Shown piece by piece: positions 9,241 through 17,359 of a stretch of DNA of 64,000 nt. The stretch comes from Streptomyces sp. MMG1121 (GTDB lineage Bacteria; Actinomycetota; Actinomycetes; Streptomycetales; Streptomycetaceae). The stretch is from NCBI RefSeq assembly GCF_001280015.1, contig NZ_LGDV01000130.1, positions 1 through 64,000 of the forward strand, written 5' to 3'. Every line of letters begins with the position of its first letter. Within the stretch, counting starts at the first letter, position 1. The translations under genes were made by a program, and so were the position numbers. Below the pieces are notes generated by a model that saw only the letters and a list, made by a program, of their open reading frames with translations, was not told the DNA's origin and did no database searches.

Positions 9241-10461
9241 TCACGGGGCGCGATCCGGGAGAACGCCACTGAGCAGGAACGCGACGCTCCGCTCGGTCTC
9301 GGTCCAGGCGCGCGTGTCGAGCGCGACGGACTGGAGCAGGGCGCACTCGACCCGGTAGCCGTGCTCGGTCAGGTCACGGCCGACGAGTTCGGCCGCGTCG
9401 CGGGTCGCCGCGTGGGTGACGATGCGCTGCGGGCGCCGGTCGGCGACCGCGGAGACGACGGCCGCTCCCCCGCCGCCGACCCGTACGACGTCGGGCTCGG
9501 GCAGGTTCTCCAGGACGTGCGGGGCGGTGCCCTGCACCACCTGGAGCAGTACGCCGGTGCCGCGCGCGGCGGCCTCGGTGCGGGCGCAGGCCCGTGGGTC
9601 GCGGTCGACGGCGATGACGGCCGCCCCGGCGCGCGCGGCCTCGACGGCGAACGCGCCGGAGCCGCAGCCGATGTCCCAGACGAGGTCGCCGACCCTGGGC
9701 CCGAGCCGGGCCAGTTGGGCGGCGCGCAGCAGTTCCGTCTCGCCCTCGCCGAGGCCGCCGCCGTAGGACTCGTCGGGCTGCACCCAGCCGCGCGGGCCGG
9801 TGCCCGGATCGCGTCCGGCGATCCAGCCGCCGCCCTCCGCCGCCGCGCCCGGCCCGGCGGACCCCCCGATGACGATGACGACGTTGGGGTCGCGCCAGCT
9901 GTGGTCGGCGGCCTTGTCGGAGGTGACGACGCTGACCTGCTCGCGTTCGGTGCCGAGTTCCTCGCAGATGACGAACGTGCGGTGGACGCCGTCCAGCAGC
10001 AGGCCGAGTTCGGCGGGGCCGGCGCCGGGCGAGGTGAGGACGGCGACCTTGGTGTGGGCACGGCAGACGTTCACGGCGCGGCGCAGGGTACGCCGGTGGG
10101 CGACGACCACCTGGGCGTCGTCCCAGGGCATGCCCGCGCGTGCGAAGGCGGCGGCGACGGAGGAGACGGCGGGGACGACCTCGACCTCCAGGCCGTACTC
10201 CGGGGCGCGCAGGGTGCGGACGACGCCGAAGAAGCCGGGGTCGCCGTCGGCGAACACGACGGCGGTGCCACGATGCGCGGCGATACGGCGGGCGGCGAGC
10301 GCGACGCTGCCCAGGCGGACACGTTCGGCTTGCGGCGGGACCTCGGGCAGTGCCAGATGGTGGGCCGCGCCCGCCACGAGCGTGGCGGCGCCGAGGGCGG
10401 CGCGTGCCGCGGCGGTCAGCGGCGAGCCGTCCCAGCCGATCACCGTCACCCGGTCGGCCAT
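9241..10461 (-). CDS. cobL: Precorrin-6Y C5,15-methyltransferase (CbiE/CbiT fusion)
   Basis: The 406-residue protein combines the two activities that methylate C5 and C15 of precorrin-6Y and decarboxylate the C12 acetate in aerobic cobalamin synthesis. The N-terminal half (about 1-200) is a CbiE-type tetrapyrrole methylase (VTVIGWDGSPL, VFADGDPGFFGV, VVPAVSSVAAAFARAG). The C-terminal half (about 230-406) is CbiT, with the SAM-binding motif VWDIGCGSGAFAVEAAR and acidic VDRDPRA. A Gly/Ala-rich linker joins them. The fused length agrees with CobL. It sits in a small cobalamin group with cobT and the SUMT gene. Confidence 0.93.
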   Translation of the reverse strand: MADRVTVIGWDGSPLTAAARAALGAATLVAGAAHHLALPEVPPQAERVRLGSVALAARRIAAHRGTAVVFADGDPGFFGVVRTLRAPEYGLEVEVVPAVSSVAAAFARAGMPWDDAQVVVAHRRTLRRAVNVCRAHTKVAVLTSPGAGPAELGLLLDGVHRTFVICEELGTEREQVSVVTSDKAADHSWRDPNVVIVIGGSAGPGAAAEGGGWIAGRDPGTGPRGWVQPDESYGGGLGEGETELLRAAQLARLGPRVGDLVWDIGCGSGAFAVEAARAGAAVIAVDRDPRACARTEAAARGTGVLLQVVQGTAPHVLENLPEPDVVRVGGGGAAVVSAVADRRPQRIVTHAATRDAAELVGRDLTEHGYRVECALLQSVALDTRAWTETERSVAFLLSGVLPDRAP

Positions 10462-10582
10462 CGTCGTCAGTCTCCAGGTTTTCGCAGGTCGTCAGGGGTA
10501 CGGGCCCGTAGGCGGGCTCCGTGAGAGTACCCGGTGGAGCTGTCGGACGCGCGCGGGGGCGAAACCCGCCCTCCCCTGGGCC

Positions 10583-11221
10583 TCAGTTCCAGTCGGAGTA
10601 CGACGTGAAACCGCCGGTGTCGGCTAGCTCCTCGTCGGCGCCCTCGAGGTCCTCCGGGAGGAGGCTCCACACGATGTAGTCGGAGCGCACCTCGGTCCAG
10701 GTGCCGTCCTCGGCGCGGTGGCGGACTATGCAGGCGTTGCGCAGGACGCCCTCGCTGATGCAGCCGATCTTCTGGGCGACCTGCTGGGAGGCGGTGTTGT
10801 CGGCGGCGGTGCGCAGCTCGACGCGCTCGAACTTCTGGTCGCCGAAGAGCCAGTGCGCGGTGGCGAGCGCGGCCTCGCAGGCGTAGCCCTCGCCACGGGC
10901 CCAGGGGGCGATGATGTACGACATCTCGGTGGCCCTCACGTGCCAGTTGGTCCTGGCCAGCTGGACGACGCCGACCAGGCGCTGGGTGAGGAACTCGGTG
11001 ACGGCGAGGTCGAGGCCGCGGCCCGCGATGCGCTCGGCGAGGGCGTCGTGGGTGATCCAGCGGCGGGCGTGCGCCTCGTTGTAGGGCTGCGGGACGCCGG
11101 TCCAGGCGCCGACCTGCTCGTCGTTCATCATCTCGGCCAGGGCGGGCACGTCGTCCTCGTCGAGGGGACGCAGCACCAACCGCTCCGTGCTGATGGAGAT
11201 GTTGGGGAAGGTGCTAGTCAT
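10583..11221 (-). CDS. GNAT acetyltransferase, RimJ/RimL-like
   Basis: The 212-residue protein belongs to the GNAT superfamily and probably transfers an acetyl group from acetyl-CoA to a protein N-terminus or small amine. The family opening ISTERLVLRPLDEDDVPAL is at the N-terminus, and the acetyl-CoA segment (APWARGEGYACEAA) plus VELRTAADNTASQQVAQKIG are present. The ATG at 11221 follows a GGAG site; upstream in-frame codons to 11371 are not protein-like and run through the met terminator. The C-terminus adds about 20 acidic residues. The substrate cannot be deduced. Confidence 0.88.
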   Translation of the reverse strand: MTSTFPNISISTERLVLRPLDEDDVPALAEMMNDEQVGAWTGVPQPYNEAHARRWITHDALAERIAGRGLDLAVTEFLTQRLVGVVQLARTNWHVRATEMSYIIAPWARGEGYACEAALATAHWLFGDQKFERVELRTAADNTASQQVAQKIGCISEGVLRNACIVRHRAEDGTWTEVRSDYIVWSLLPEDLEGADEELADTGGFTSYSDWN

Positions 11222-11322
11222 GCGCCGCTCCGTAACCTTCGGAAGTGCTTGAGAGACCGTCAGGACCGTCACAGGGCCCGCTGAACTGCCCAGCATGCAG
11301 CATGAAACCACTGAACCGCACG

Positions 11323-11362
11323 ACGGGGTCCACTCCCCGAGCGGTGCGGGAGCGGACCCCGT
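11323..11362 (-). terminator. Terminator of the metNIQ operon
   Basis: ACGGGGTCC-a-CTCCC pairs with GGGAG-c-GGACCCCGT around a ten-base loop: nine pairs, one mismatch, then five pairs. It begins 28 bases beyond the stop codon of the last metQ gene, the expected place for the operon's terminator. Confidence 0.8.
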
Positions 11363-11390
11363 GCGGGACACGAGGGCCGTGGACGAGCCG

Positions 11391-12224
11391 TCAGCTCTGG
11401 GTCACCGGCAGGACGGACCCCTGGTACTTGTCCTGGATGAACGCGCGCACCTCGGGCGAGACGAGCAGCTGGGCGAGCTTGCGCACCCGTGGATCGTTCT
11501 CGTGGCCGCGTCTGACGGCGAGGAGGTTGGCGTAGGGGTTGTTCTTCGCCGACTCCACGAGGATGGCGTCCTTGGTGAGGCTGAGGCCCGCGTCCTGGGC
11601 GTAGTTGTTGTTGATGACGGCCGCGTCCACGTCGTCGAGCGAGCGCGGCAACTGGGCGGCCTCCAGCTCCTTGAACTTCAGGTGCCGGGGGTTGGACGTG
11701 ACGTCCGCGGGGGACGCGTCGGTGCCGGCGCCCGCCTTCAGGCCGATCACGCCCGAGGCGGCCAGGAGCGTGAGCGCGCGGCCCTCGTTGGTGGTGTCAC
11801 CCGGCACGGCGACGGTGGCTCCGTCGGCGAGCCCGGTGACGCCCTCGACCTTGCGGGAGTAGACGCCCATGGGCGGCAGATAGGGCTTGACGACCGAGAC
11901 CAGGTCCGTGCCCCTGGACTTGTTGAAGTCGTCCAGGTACGGCTGGTTCTGGTAGAGGTTCGCGTCGAGCGATCCCTCCTGGAGAGCGGTGTTCGGCAGG
12001 ACGTAGTCCGTGAACTCCTTGATCTCCAGCTTCAGTCCGGCCCGGGCGGCGAGGTGGTCCTTGACGTAGGCGAGCACCTCGCCGGCCGGGACGGCGGTGG
12101 CGCCGACGACGAGGGTGCCGTCCTTGCCACCGCCCTTGCCCCAGTCCGGGCCCGAGCCGCAGGCGGTGAGGCCGAGGCCGAGTGCCACGGCGGCGGCCGC
12201 CGCGGCGATGACCGGCTTGCGCAT
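11391..12224 (-). CDS. metQ: MetQ/NlpA-family methionine-binding lipoprotein, second copy
   Basis: This is a substrate-binding lipoprotein of a methionine ABC importer. A lipoprotein signal (AVALGLGLTACGSG) puts the modified Cys at about residue 22. The NlpA domain follows, with LVVGATAVPAGEVLAYVKDHL, LKLEIKEFTDYVLPNTAL and QNQPYLDDFNKSRGTDLV. It is close in length and motif order to the protein encoded just upstream at 12272-13102, so it is a tandem duplicate. The two copies have diverged in several loops, so they may bind different ligands (for example D- and L-methionine or a related compound); that is inference. Confidence 0.93.
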   Translation of the reverse strand: MRKPVIAAAAAAVALGLGLTACGSGPDWGKGGGKDGTLVVGATAVPAGEVLAYVKDHLAARAGLKLEIKEFTDYVLPNTALQEGSLDANLYQNQPYLDDFNKSRGTDLVSVVKPYLPPMGVYSRKVEGVTGLADGATVAVPGDTTNEGRALTLLAASGVIGLKAGAGTDASPADVTSNPRHLKFKELEAAQLPRSLDDVDAAVINNNYAQDAGLSLTKDAILVESAKNNPYANLLAVRRGHENDPRVRKLAQLLVSPEVRAFIQDKYQGSVLPVTQS

Positions 12225-12271
12225 CGGTTCAGTCCCCCCCCTGTTCTCTTCCCGGATCTCGTCCCTGCGGC

Positions 12272-13102
12272 TCAGAAGGACGGGATGACCGAGCCCTGGT
12301 ACTTGTCCTCGATGAACTTCTTGACCTCGGGCGAGGTGAGGAGCTTGGCGAGCTTCTTGACCCGCGGGTCCTTCTCGTTGCCCTTCTTCACGGCGAGGAA
12401 GTTGCCGTAGGGGTTGTTCTTCGCGGACTCCAGGACGAGCGCGTCCTTGGCGGGCTTCAGGCCGGCGGAGATGGCGTAGTTGCCGTTCACGACGGCGGCG
12501 TCCACGTCGTCCAGGGAGCGCGGGGTCTGGGCCGCCTCGACCTCCTTGAACTGGAGGTGCTTGGGGTTCTTGGCGATGTCCTGCGGGGTGGCCTCGTTGC
12601 CGACGCCGCCCTTGAGCGTGATGAGCCCGTTGTCGGCGAGCAGCTTCAGGGCGCGGCCCTCGTTGACGGCGTCGTTCGGGACCGCGATGGTCGCACCGCT
12701 CTTCAGCGCGTCGGCCTTCTTGACCTTGTGGGAGTACAGGCCGAGCGGCTCCAGGTGCACCGTGACGACGGGCACGATGTGGGTGCCGCGCTTCTTGTTG
12801 AAGTCGTCCAGGTACGGCTGGTTCTGGAAGTAGTTGGCCCCGACGGAGCCGTCCTCGGTCGCCGTGTTCGGCGTGATGTAGTCGGTGAACTCCTTGACCT
12901 CGAGGTCGAGGCCCGCCTTCTTCGCGAGGTTCTTCTTGACGAAGTCGAGGATCTCGGCGTGCGGGGTCGGGCTCGCGGCGACGACCAGCGGACCGCTGTA
13001 GTCGGCGGCGGCGGAGGACTTGCCGGAGCCGCAGGCGGTGAGCCCGAAGGTGAGGGCTCCGGCGGCGAGGACGGCGGTGGTGAGCTTGGCGGTGTTACGC
13101 AC
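12272..13102 (-). CDS. metQ: MetQ/NlpA-family methionine-binding lipoprotein, first copy
   Basis: The 276-residue lipoprotein has a signal ending in LTFGLTACGSG with the acylated Cys near residue 24. The NlpA fold is visible from VVAASPTPHAEILDFVKKNL through EFTDYITPNTATEDGSV and QNQPYLDDFNKKRGTHIV to LTSPEVKKFIEDKYQGS. It follows metI in the operon metN-metI-metQ-metQ and should deliver methionine to the MetNI pump. It is more Lys-rich than its duplicate. Confidence 0.94.
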   Translation of the reverse strand: MRNTAKLTTAVLAAGALTFGLTACGSGKSSAAADYSGPLVVAASPTPHAEILDFVKKNLAKKAGLDLEVKEFTDYITPNTATEDGSVGANYFQNQPYLDDFNKKRGTHIVPVVTVHLEPLGLYSHKVKKADALKSGATIAVPNDAVNEGRALKLLADNGLITLKGGVGNEATPQDIAKNPKHLQFKEVEAAQTPRSLDDVDAAVVNGNYAISAGLKPAKDALVLESAKNNPYGNFLAVKKGNEKDPRVKKLAKLLTSPEVKKFIEDKYQGSVIPSF

Positions 13103-13162
13103 GAAAAGTGCCTTTCCTTATGGGTGGTGCGACCCCGTTGTACGGGGCGTCTGTGGGCGTGC

Positions 13163-13900
13163 TTACGCGACCTTGCCGACCTCGGCCGTCGCCGGCTCCT
13201 CGGCCTTGAGCAGGCGGAGCCTCGGCGCGGGGCCGGAGCGGGCGCCGCGGCTGTGCAGCGAGCGGGCCGCGAAGTCGCCGGCGAACTGGATGAGGGAGAT
13301 GGCGACGGCGAGGATCGCGACGGTGATCCACATCATCTGGGTCTCGAAGCGCTGGTAGCCGTAGCGGACGGCGAGGTCGCCGAGGCCGCCGCCGCCGACC
13401 GTGCCGGCCATGGCGGAGTAGCCGATGAGGGCGATGATCGTGGTGGTGGTGCTGGCGATCAGCGAGGGCAGGGCCTCGGGGACGAGGACCTTGCGGACGA
13501 TCGTCCAGGTGTTGCCGCCCATGGACTGCACGGCCTCGACCAGACCGTGGTCCACCTCGCGGACGGCCGTCTCGACGAGCCGGGCGAAGAACGGGATGCC
13601 GCCGATGGCGAGCGGCACGATCGCGGCGGTCGTACCGATCGTCGTGCCGGTGACCCAGCGGGTGAAGCTCATCAGCGCGACCATCAGGATGATGAACGGC
13701 ATGGACCGGCCGACGTTCACGATCTGGCCGATCACCTTGTTGGCGACGACGTTCTGCAGCAGGCCGCCCCGGTCCGTGAGGACGAGGAGGATGCCGAGCG
13801 GAAGGCCGACGGCTACGGCGATCAGGGTGGACCAGGCCACCATCGTGAACGTGTCGCTACACGCCTGGGACAGCAGCGGCTGCATCTCGGACCAGGTCAC
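13163..13900 (-). CDS. metI: Methionine ABC transporter permease
   Basis: This is the membrane subunit of the MetNIQ importer, with about five hydrophobic spans in 245 residues. The EAA-loop that contacts MetN is visible as LVEAVQSMGGNTWTIVRKVL, and VGRSMPFIILMVALM is the conserved family segment after the first span. The ATG overlaps the last codon of metN by four bases, implying coupled translation. A Lys/Glu-bearing C-terminal tail is slightly longer than in enteric MetI. Confidence 0.95.
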   Translation of the reverse strand: MTWSEMQPLLSQACSDTFTMVAWSTLIAVAVGLPLGILLVLTDRGGLLQNVVANKVIGQIVNVGRSMPFIILMVALMSFTRWVTGTTIGTTAAIVPLAIGGIPFFARLVETAVREVDHGLVEAVQSMGGNTWTIVRKVLVPEALPSLIASTTTTIIALIGYSAMAGTVGGGGLGDLAVRYGYQRFETQMMWITVAILAVAISLIQFAGDFAARSLHSRGARSGPAPRLRLLKAEEPATAEVGKVA

Positions 13901-15009
13901 TTGGCACCATCCTTCACCAGCAGGGTCTCCTGGCCCTCGTGGCCGACGACATCGATCTGCAGGCCCTGCTCGCGCAGGAACCCGATCGGCACCACGTTCT
14001 CCTCGTAGCGGCCGGGCAGTTCGATGCGCATGCGGCCGATCTGGAGGCCGCCGACGGTGTCGATGGCGGCGCCGAGGATCGAGATGTCGACGTTGTAGGT
14101 GCGCGAGAGCTGGGAGATGACCGGCTGGGTGGCGGCCTCGCCGTGGAAGGTGACGTCGACGACGGTCCGGTCGGCGCCGGTGCGCTCGCCGCTCACCGGG
14201 AACAGCGCGGCGGCCAGCTCGGAGCCCGGGGTGGCCAGCAGCTCGCTGACGGTGCCGTGCTCCACGATCCGGCCCTTCTCCATGAGGGCGGCGGAGTCGC
14301 AGATCGACTTCACGACGTCCATCTCGTGGGTGATGAGCAGGACGGTCAGGCCCAACTGCCGGTTCAGGTCGCGCAGCAGCTGGAGGATGGAGCGGGTGGT
14401 CTCCGGGTCGAGGGCACTGGTGGCCTCGTCGGAGAGCAGGACCTTGGGGTCGCCGGCGAGGGCGCGGGCGATGCCGACGCGCTGCTTCTGACCGCCGGAG
14501 AGCTGGGCGGGGTGGGCCTTGGCCTTGTCGGCGAGGCCGACCAGGTCGAGGAGTTCGAGCGCCTTGCGGGAGCGTTCCCTGCCCGAGGTGCCGAGGATCT
14601 CCAGCGGCAGCTCGACGTTGTCCTGCACGGTGCGCGAGGACAGCAGGTTGAAGTGCTGGAAGACCATGCCGATCCGGCTGCGCGCCCGGCGCAGTTCGCG
14701 GCCGGCGCGCGGGCCGCGGCCGGCCAGGGCGGTGAGGTCCGCTCCGGCGACGGTCACGGTGCCGGAGGTGGGGCGCTCCAGCAGGTTGACACAGCGGATC
14801 AGGGAGGACTTGCCGGCGCCGGACTGGCCGATGACGCCGTAGACCTCGCCTTCGCGGACATGGAGATCGACGCCGTCGAGGGCGGTGACCTCACGGCCGC
14901 GGGAGCGGTAGACCTTGGTCAGGCCCGAGGTGGTGATCACAGGATTTCCGTCACTGTCGAGTGCGCGGGCGTGGGTGTGCCCGGGCACGGGTGCATGCGG
15001 TTCAGGCAT
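13897..15009 (-). CDS. metN: Methionine ABC transporter ATP-binding protein
   Basis: This ATPase drives methionine import. It has Walker A GQSGAGKSSL, the signature LSGGQKQRVGIARAL, a Walker B segment LLSDEATSALDPET and the H-loop LLITHEMDVV. About 90 C-terminal residues form the ligand-sensing NIL domain (VVDVTFHGEAATQPVISQL ... IGRMRIELPG), which in E. coli MetN inhibits transport when methionine is plentiful. The start is uncertain. I use the ATG at 15009; a GTG about 24 codons further on, just before ITTSGLTKVYRS, is also possible. Neither has a strong ribosome binding site. The Met/Cys-rich leader peptide lies 93 bases upstream. Confidence 0.93.
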   Translation of the reverse strand: MPEPHAPVPGHTHARALDSDGNPVITTSGLTKVYRSRGREVTALDGVDLHVREGEVYGVIGQSGAGKSSLIRCVNLLERPTSGTVTVAGADLTALAGRGPRAGRELRRARSRIGMVFQHFNLLSSRTVQDNVELPLEILGTSGRERSRKALELLDLVGLADKAKAHPAQLSGGQKQRVGIARALAGDPKVLLSDEATSALDPETTRSILQLLRDLNRQLGLTVLLITHEMDVVKSICDSAALMEKGRIVEHGTVSELLATPGSELAAALFPVSGERTGADRTVVDVTFHGEAATQPVISQLSRTYNVDISILGAAIDTVGGLQIGRMRIELPGRYEENVVPIGFLREQGLQIDVVGHEGQETLLVKDGAK

Positions 15010-15101
15010 GGGGAACGGCGTTGCGTCTCGTACGGCTACGGCGCACGGACATGCCACGGCTCTCGCTTCGGGGCGCGAGGCTCAGCTGATGCGGGGGCCC
15101 T

Positions 15102-15200
15102 CTAGAAGGCGCACATTCGACACATCAGGGGACACATGCAACGAACACCGGGCGTCAGGGTCGCCTCGGTCGCAAGGGTGCGGCTGCTCGTCGTGGTCAT
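15102..15200 (-). CDS. Met/Cys-rich leader peptide upstream of metN
   Basis: A 32-codon frame ends in CMCPLMCRMCAF, so the last 12 residues hold four Cys and three Met. It lies just before the methionine transporter genes, in the same direction, and stops 93 bases before metN. No Shine-Dalgarno sequence precedes the ATG, but a -10-like TTTACT ends six bases before it, which suggests a leaderless message. Clustered regulatory codons near the end are the mark of attenuator leader peptides: ribosomes stalling at Met or Cys codons when these amino acids are scarce would expose the metN message. The downstream segment can form a hairpin (CTCGC ... GCGAG, around 15070-15090). I infer attenuation; translation is not proven. 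Confidence 0.7.
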   Translation of the reverse strand: MTTTSSRTLATEATLTPGVRCMCPLMCRMCAF

Positions 15201-15206
15201 GCGGCA

Positions 15207-15246
15207 AGTAAAGCAGACGGACGGTCCTGACCGTCGGCCGCTGTCC
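15207..15246 (-). promoter_or_regulatory. Probable promoter and operator of the leader-metNIQ operon
   Basis: On the minus strand a -10-like TTTACT (15207-15212) lies six bases before the leader ATG. A perfect palindrome GACGGTC-ag-GACCGTC at 15220-15235 covers the spacer and -35 area. Its position suits a repressor that blocks RNA polymerase. The -35 itself is poor. Confidence 0.5.
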
Positions 15247-15260
15247 GGATGCTGGACAGC
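15240..15260 (-). terminator. Weak hairpin after the HAD gene
   Basis: GCTGTCC and GGACAGC pair around a seven-base loop, 24 bases past the stop of the HAD phosphatase gene. It may separate that gene from the met operon promoter. Confidence 0.4.
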
Positions 15261-15283
15261 GGCGGACAGCGCCGACCGGATGC

Positions 15284-15934
15284 TCAGCGGCGGACGGAGA
15301 TCTCCACGCCCGCGTCGGTGACCAGTGCGGACAGGGCGGAGAGGTCCTCCACCACCAGGTCGGCGTCCAGCTCCTCGGCCCGGTGGGTTGTGGCCAACGC
15401 CACGGTGGTCATTCCGGCGGCGCGCCCCGCCTGGAGTCCGGCCGGGGCGTCCTCGAAGACGACGCAGCGGGCCGGGTCGACGCCGAGCCTCCGGGCGGCG
15501 AGGAGGTAGGGCTCGGGGTCGGGCTTGCCGCGCGTGATGTCGTCGGCGGCGATCAGCGTCTTGGGCAGGATGCCGACGGCGTCCAGCCGGGCCTCGGCCA
15601 GGCGCCGGGTGGCGGAGGTGACGACGGCCCAGCGCTCGGCGGGCAGCGCGTCCAGGAAGTCGCGCGTGCCGGGCAGCAGCCACACACCCCCGTGCGGCAC
15701 GTCCTCCACCTCCAGCTGCTCGACGCGTGCGACCGCCTCGGGCACGACGTGGGCGGGCAGCAGGTCGGCGACTATCTCGGCGGCGGGCCGCCCGTGCAGC
15801 TCCACGCGCCCGAACGCCTCGGCCGTGATCCCGTACTCCCGGGCCCAGCGGGTCCAGCAGCGCTCGACGGAGCCGAGGGAGGAGACGAGGGTGCCGTCGT
15901 TGTCGAAGAGGAGGGCCTGTGCGTGGATCGTCAT
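15284..15934 (-). CDS. HAD-superfamily phosphatase (beta-phosphoglucomutase-like subgroup)
   Basis: The 216-residue soluble hydrolase carries the nucleophile motif DNDGT at residues 11-15 (DxDGT type), the motif II Thr in VVTSATRR, the motif III Lys in ITRGKPDPEPYLLAA, and motif IV VVFEDAPAGLQAG. A helical cap domain sits between motifs I and II (about 20-85), as in subfamily IA. Related proteins dephosphorylate small sugar phosphates or glycerol phosphate; the exact substrate is unknown. Confidence 0.9.
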   Translation of the reverse strand: MTIHAQALLFDNDGTLVSSLGSVERCWTRWAREYGITAEAFGRVELHGRPAAEIVADLLPAHVVPEAVARVEQLEVEDVPHGGVWLLPGTRDFLDALPAERWAVVTSATRRLAEARLDAVGILPKTLIAADDITRGKPDPEPYLLAARRLGVDPARCVVFEDAPAGLQAGRAAGMTTVALATTHRAEELDADLVVEDLSALSALVTDAGVEISVRR

Positions 15935-16015
15935 GGTCTAGACCCTACGGCGTACGACGGCGGCGGCGTCGGGGGGCCGTTCCGGCCGTGACCACGGCCG
16001 TAATAAGGTCTCCGC

Positions 16016-16375
16016 ATGCTCAATGCCCTGACGCTGGTGACCGGTGTCGCCGCGCTGTTGCTCGCCGCCTGGTGCGGCTGGGCCGCCTATCGCGACCAGC
16101 CGACCAAGGACTGGCACTTCATCGGCATGGCCGCGGTCTCGCTGCTGGGCGTGATCCAGCTGGTGATCGGGATCGTGCAGCTGGCGCGGGGCGAGAAGCC
16201 GGATCAGGGTACGACGATCTTCGTGGCGTATCTGCTGGGAGCGTTCGCGTGCGTGCCGGCGGCGGGGATGATGTCGCTGGCCGAGCGGAGCCGCTGGGGT
16301 TCGGTGACGGCGGCCGCCGGCGGTGTGGTGCTGGCCGTGCTGGAGGTGCGGCTCTATGACATCTGGGGAGGCTGA
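16016..16375 (+). CDS. Small four-span membrane protein (119 aa)
   Basis: Four hydrophobic stretches (starting near residues 3, 38, 70 and 98) fill most of this protein. The loop between the first two contains AAYRDQPTKDWHFIG. I recognise no family and no catalytic motif. The ATG follows a weak TAAGGT site; a perfect repeat GGCCGTG-ac-CACGGCC at 15984-15999 precedes the gene and may be a regulatory site. The next gene starts one base after its stop, so the two probably form an operon and possibly a complex. Confidence 0.8.
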   Translation: MLNALTLVTGVAALLLAAWCGWAAYRDQPTKDWHFIGMAAVSLLGVIQLVIGIVQLARGEKPDQGTTIFVAYLLGAFACVPAAGMMSLAERSRWGSVTAAAGGVVLAVLEVRLYDIWGG

Positions 16376-16376
16376 C

Positions 16377-16796
16377 GTGACGACGGCGCAGGAGAAGCCG
16401 GCCCGGTTGATCAGCGGGCCGGGCATGCTGCTCGTCTGGTTCTACGGCGTGATGGTGGTCGGCGCGGTGTCGCGTTCCGCATACCAGATCGCCACGGATT
16501 TCCACCGGGCCCCGCTCGCGTACTCGCTGTCGGCCGTGGCCGGTGTCGTGTACGGGTTCATCACGTACACGCTGGTCCGGGGCGGGGAGACGGCCCGGCG
16601 GGCGGCCATGGTGTGCTGCGCCGCCGAGCTCGCGGGTGTGCTGATCGTCGGCACCTGGACGCTGGTCGACCGTTCCGCCTTCCCGGACGCCACGGTCTGG
16701 TCCGACTACGGGATGGGATACGTCTTCATTCCCGTGCTGCTGCCGCTGTCCGCGCTGTACTGGTTGCGCAAGGCGCGGGAACAGCGGGACGTCTGA
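16377..16796 (+). CDS. Four-span membrane protein (139 aa)
   Basis: The GTG at 16377 follows the previous stop after one base and uses a GGGGAGG site inside the upstream gene. Hydrophobic segments begin near residues 16, 47, 75 and 111, and the tail LRKAREQRDV is charged and cytoplasmic. The protein shares size and topology with its upstream neighbour, but I see no clear sequence duplication. Function unknown. Confidence 0.8.
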   Translation: MTTAQEKPARLISGPGMLLVWFYGVMVVGAVSRSAYQIATDFHRAPLAYSLSAVAGVVYGFITYTLVRGGETARRAAMVCCAAELAGVLIVGTWTLVDRSAFPDATVWSDYGMGYVFIPVLLPLSALYWLRKAREQRDV

Positions 16797-16817
16797 GCGA
16801 CGCCGGCGCCTGCCGTC

Positions 16818-17315
16818 TCACGCCGTCTGCGCGTACGTCCCCGCCTGCTTCTCCAGGACGATCAGCTCCACGCCGTCCTCGCCCTTGGAGCGGCCGACCG
16901 TCTCGTAGCCGGAGCGGCGGTACAGGCGGAGGTTGCCCTCGCTGCGGTGGCCGGTGAGGAGGCGGAACCTTTTGGCGCCGCGCTCCTCGGCGAGCGCCGC
17001 CTCGGCCGCGCGCAGCAGCCGCGCGCCGATGCCGTGGCCCTGCAGGCGCGGGTGGACGCAGAGCTTGCCGATGGCGGCCGCGCCGTCCTCGGTGACCTTG
17101 CCGCGCACCGAGCCGACGACCTCCTCGCCGAGCCGGGCGACGAAGACGCAGTCGGAGGCGACTTCCGCACGGACGGAGTCCAGAGTCTGCACCAGCGGGT
17201 CGATGCGGTAGTTGCCGTACAGCGCCGCCTCGCTCTGGAAGCACAGGTACTGGAGCCTGAAGATCTGCTCCGCGTCCTGCTCGGTCGCCACCGAGATGGT
17301 CACGCTCATGCCCAT
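16818..17315 (-). CDS. GNAT-family N-acetyltransferase
   Basis: The acetyl-CoA binding motif VHPRLQGHGIGARLL and the following LLTGHRSEGNLRLYRRSGYETVG make this a typical GNAT enzyme of 165 residues. The start at 17315 (MGMSV) is preferred because GGGAGG lies nine bases ahead; the second Met at 17309 would be too far away. It converges with the membrane protein gene ending at 16796. Substrate unknown. Confidence 0.88.
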   Translation of the reverse strand: MGMSVTISVATEQDAEQIFRLQYLCFQSEAALYGNYRIDPLVQTLDSVRAEVASDCVFVARLGEEVVGSVRGKVTEDGAAAIGKLCVHPRLQGHGIGARLLRAAEAALAEERGAKRFRLLTGHRSEGNLRLYRRSGYETVGRSKGEDGVELIVLEKQAGTYAQTA

Positions 17316-17359
17316 GTGCGCACGCCTCCCGCTCACCTGATCACCTGTCGTTCCCACTC

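Noticed and set aside
15010..15101. SAM riboswitch before metN
   Set aside because: No recognisable SAM-I or SAM-IV core; the leader peptide explains the region better.
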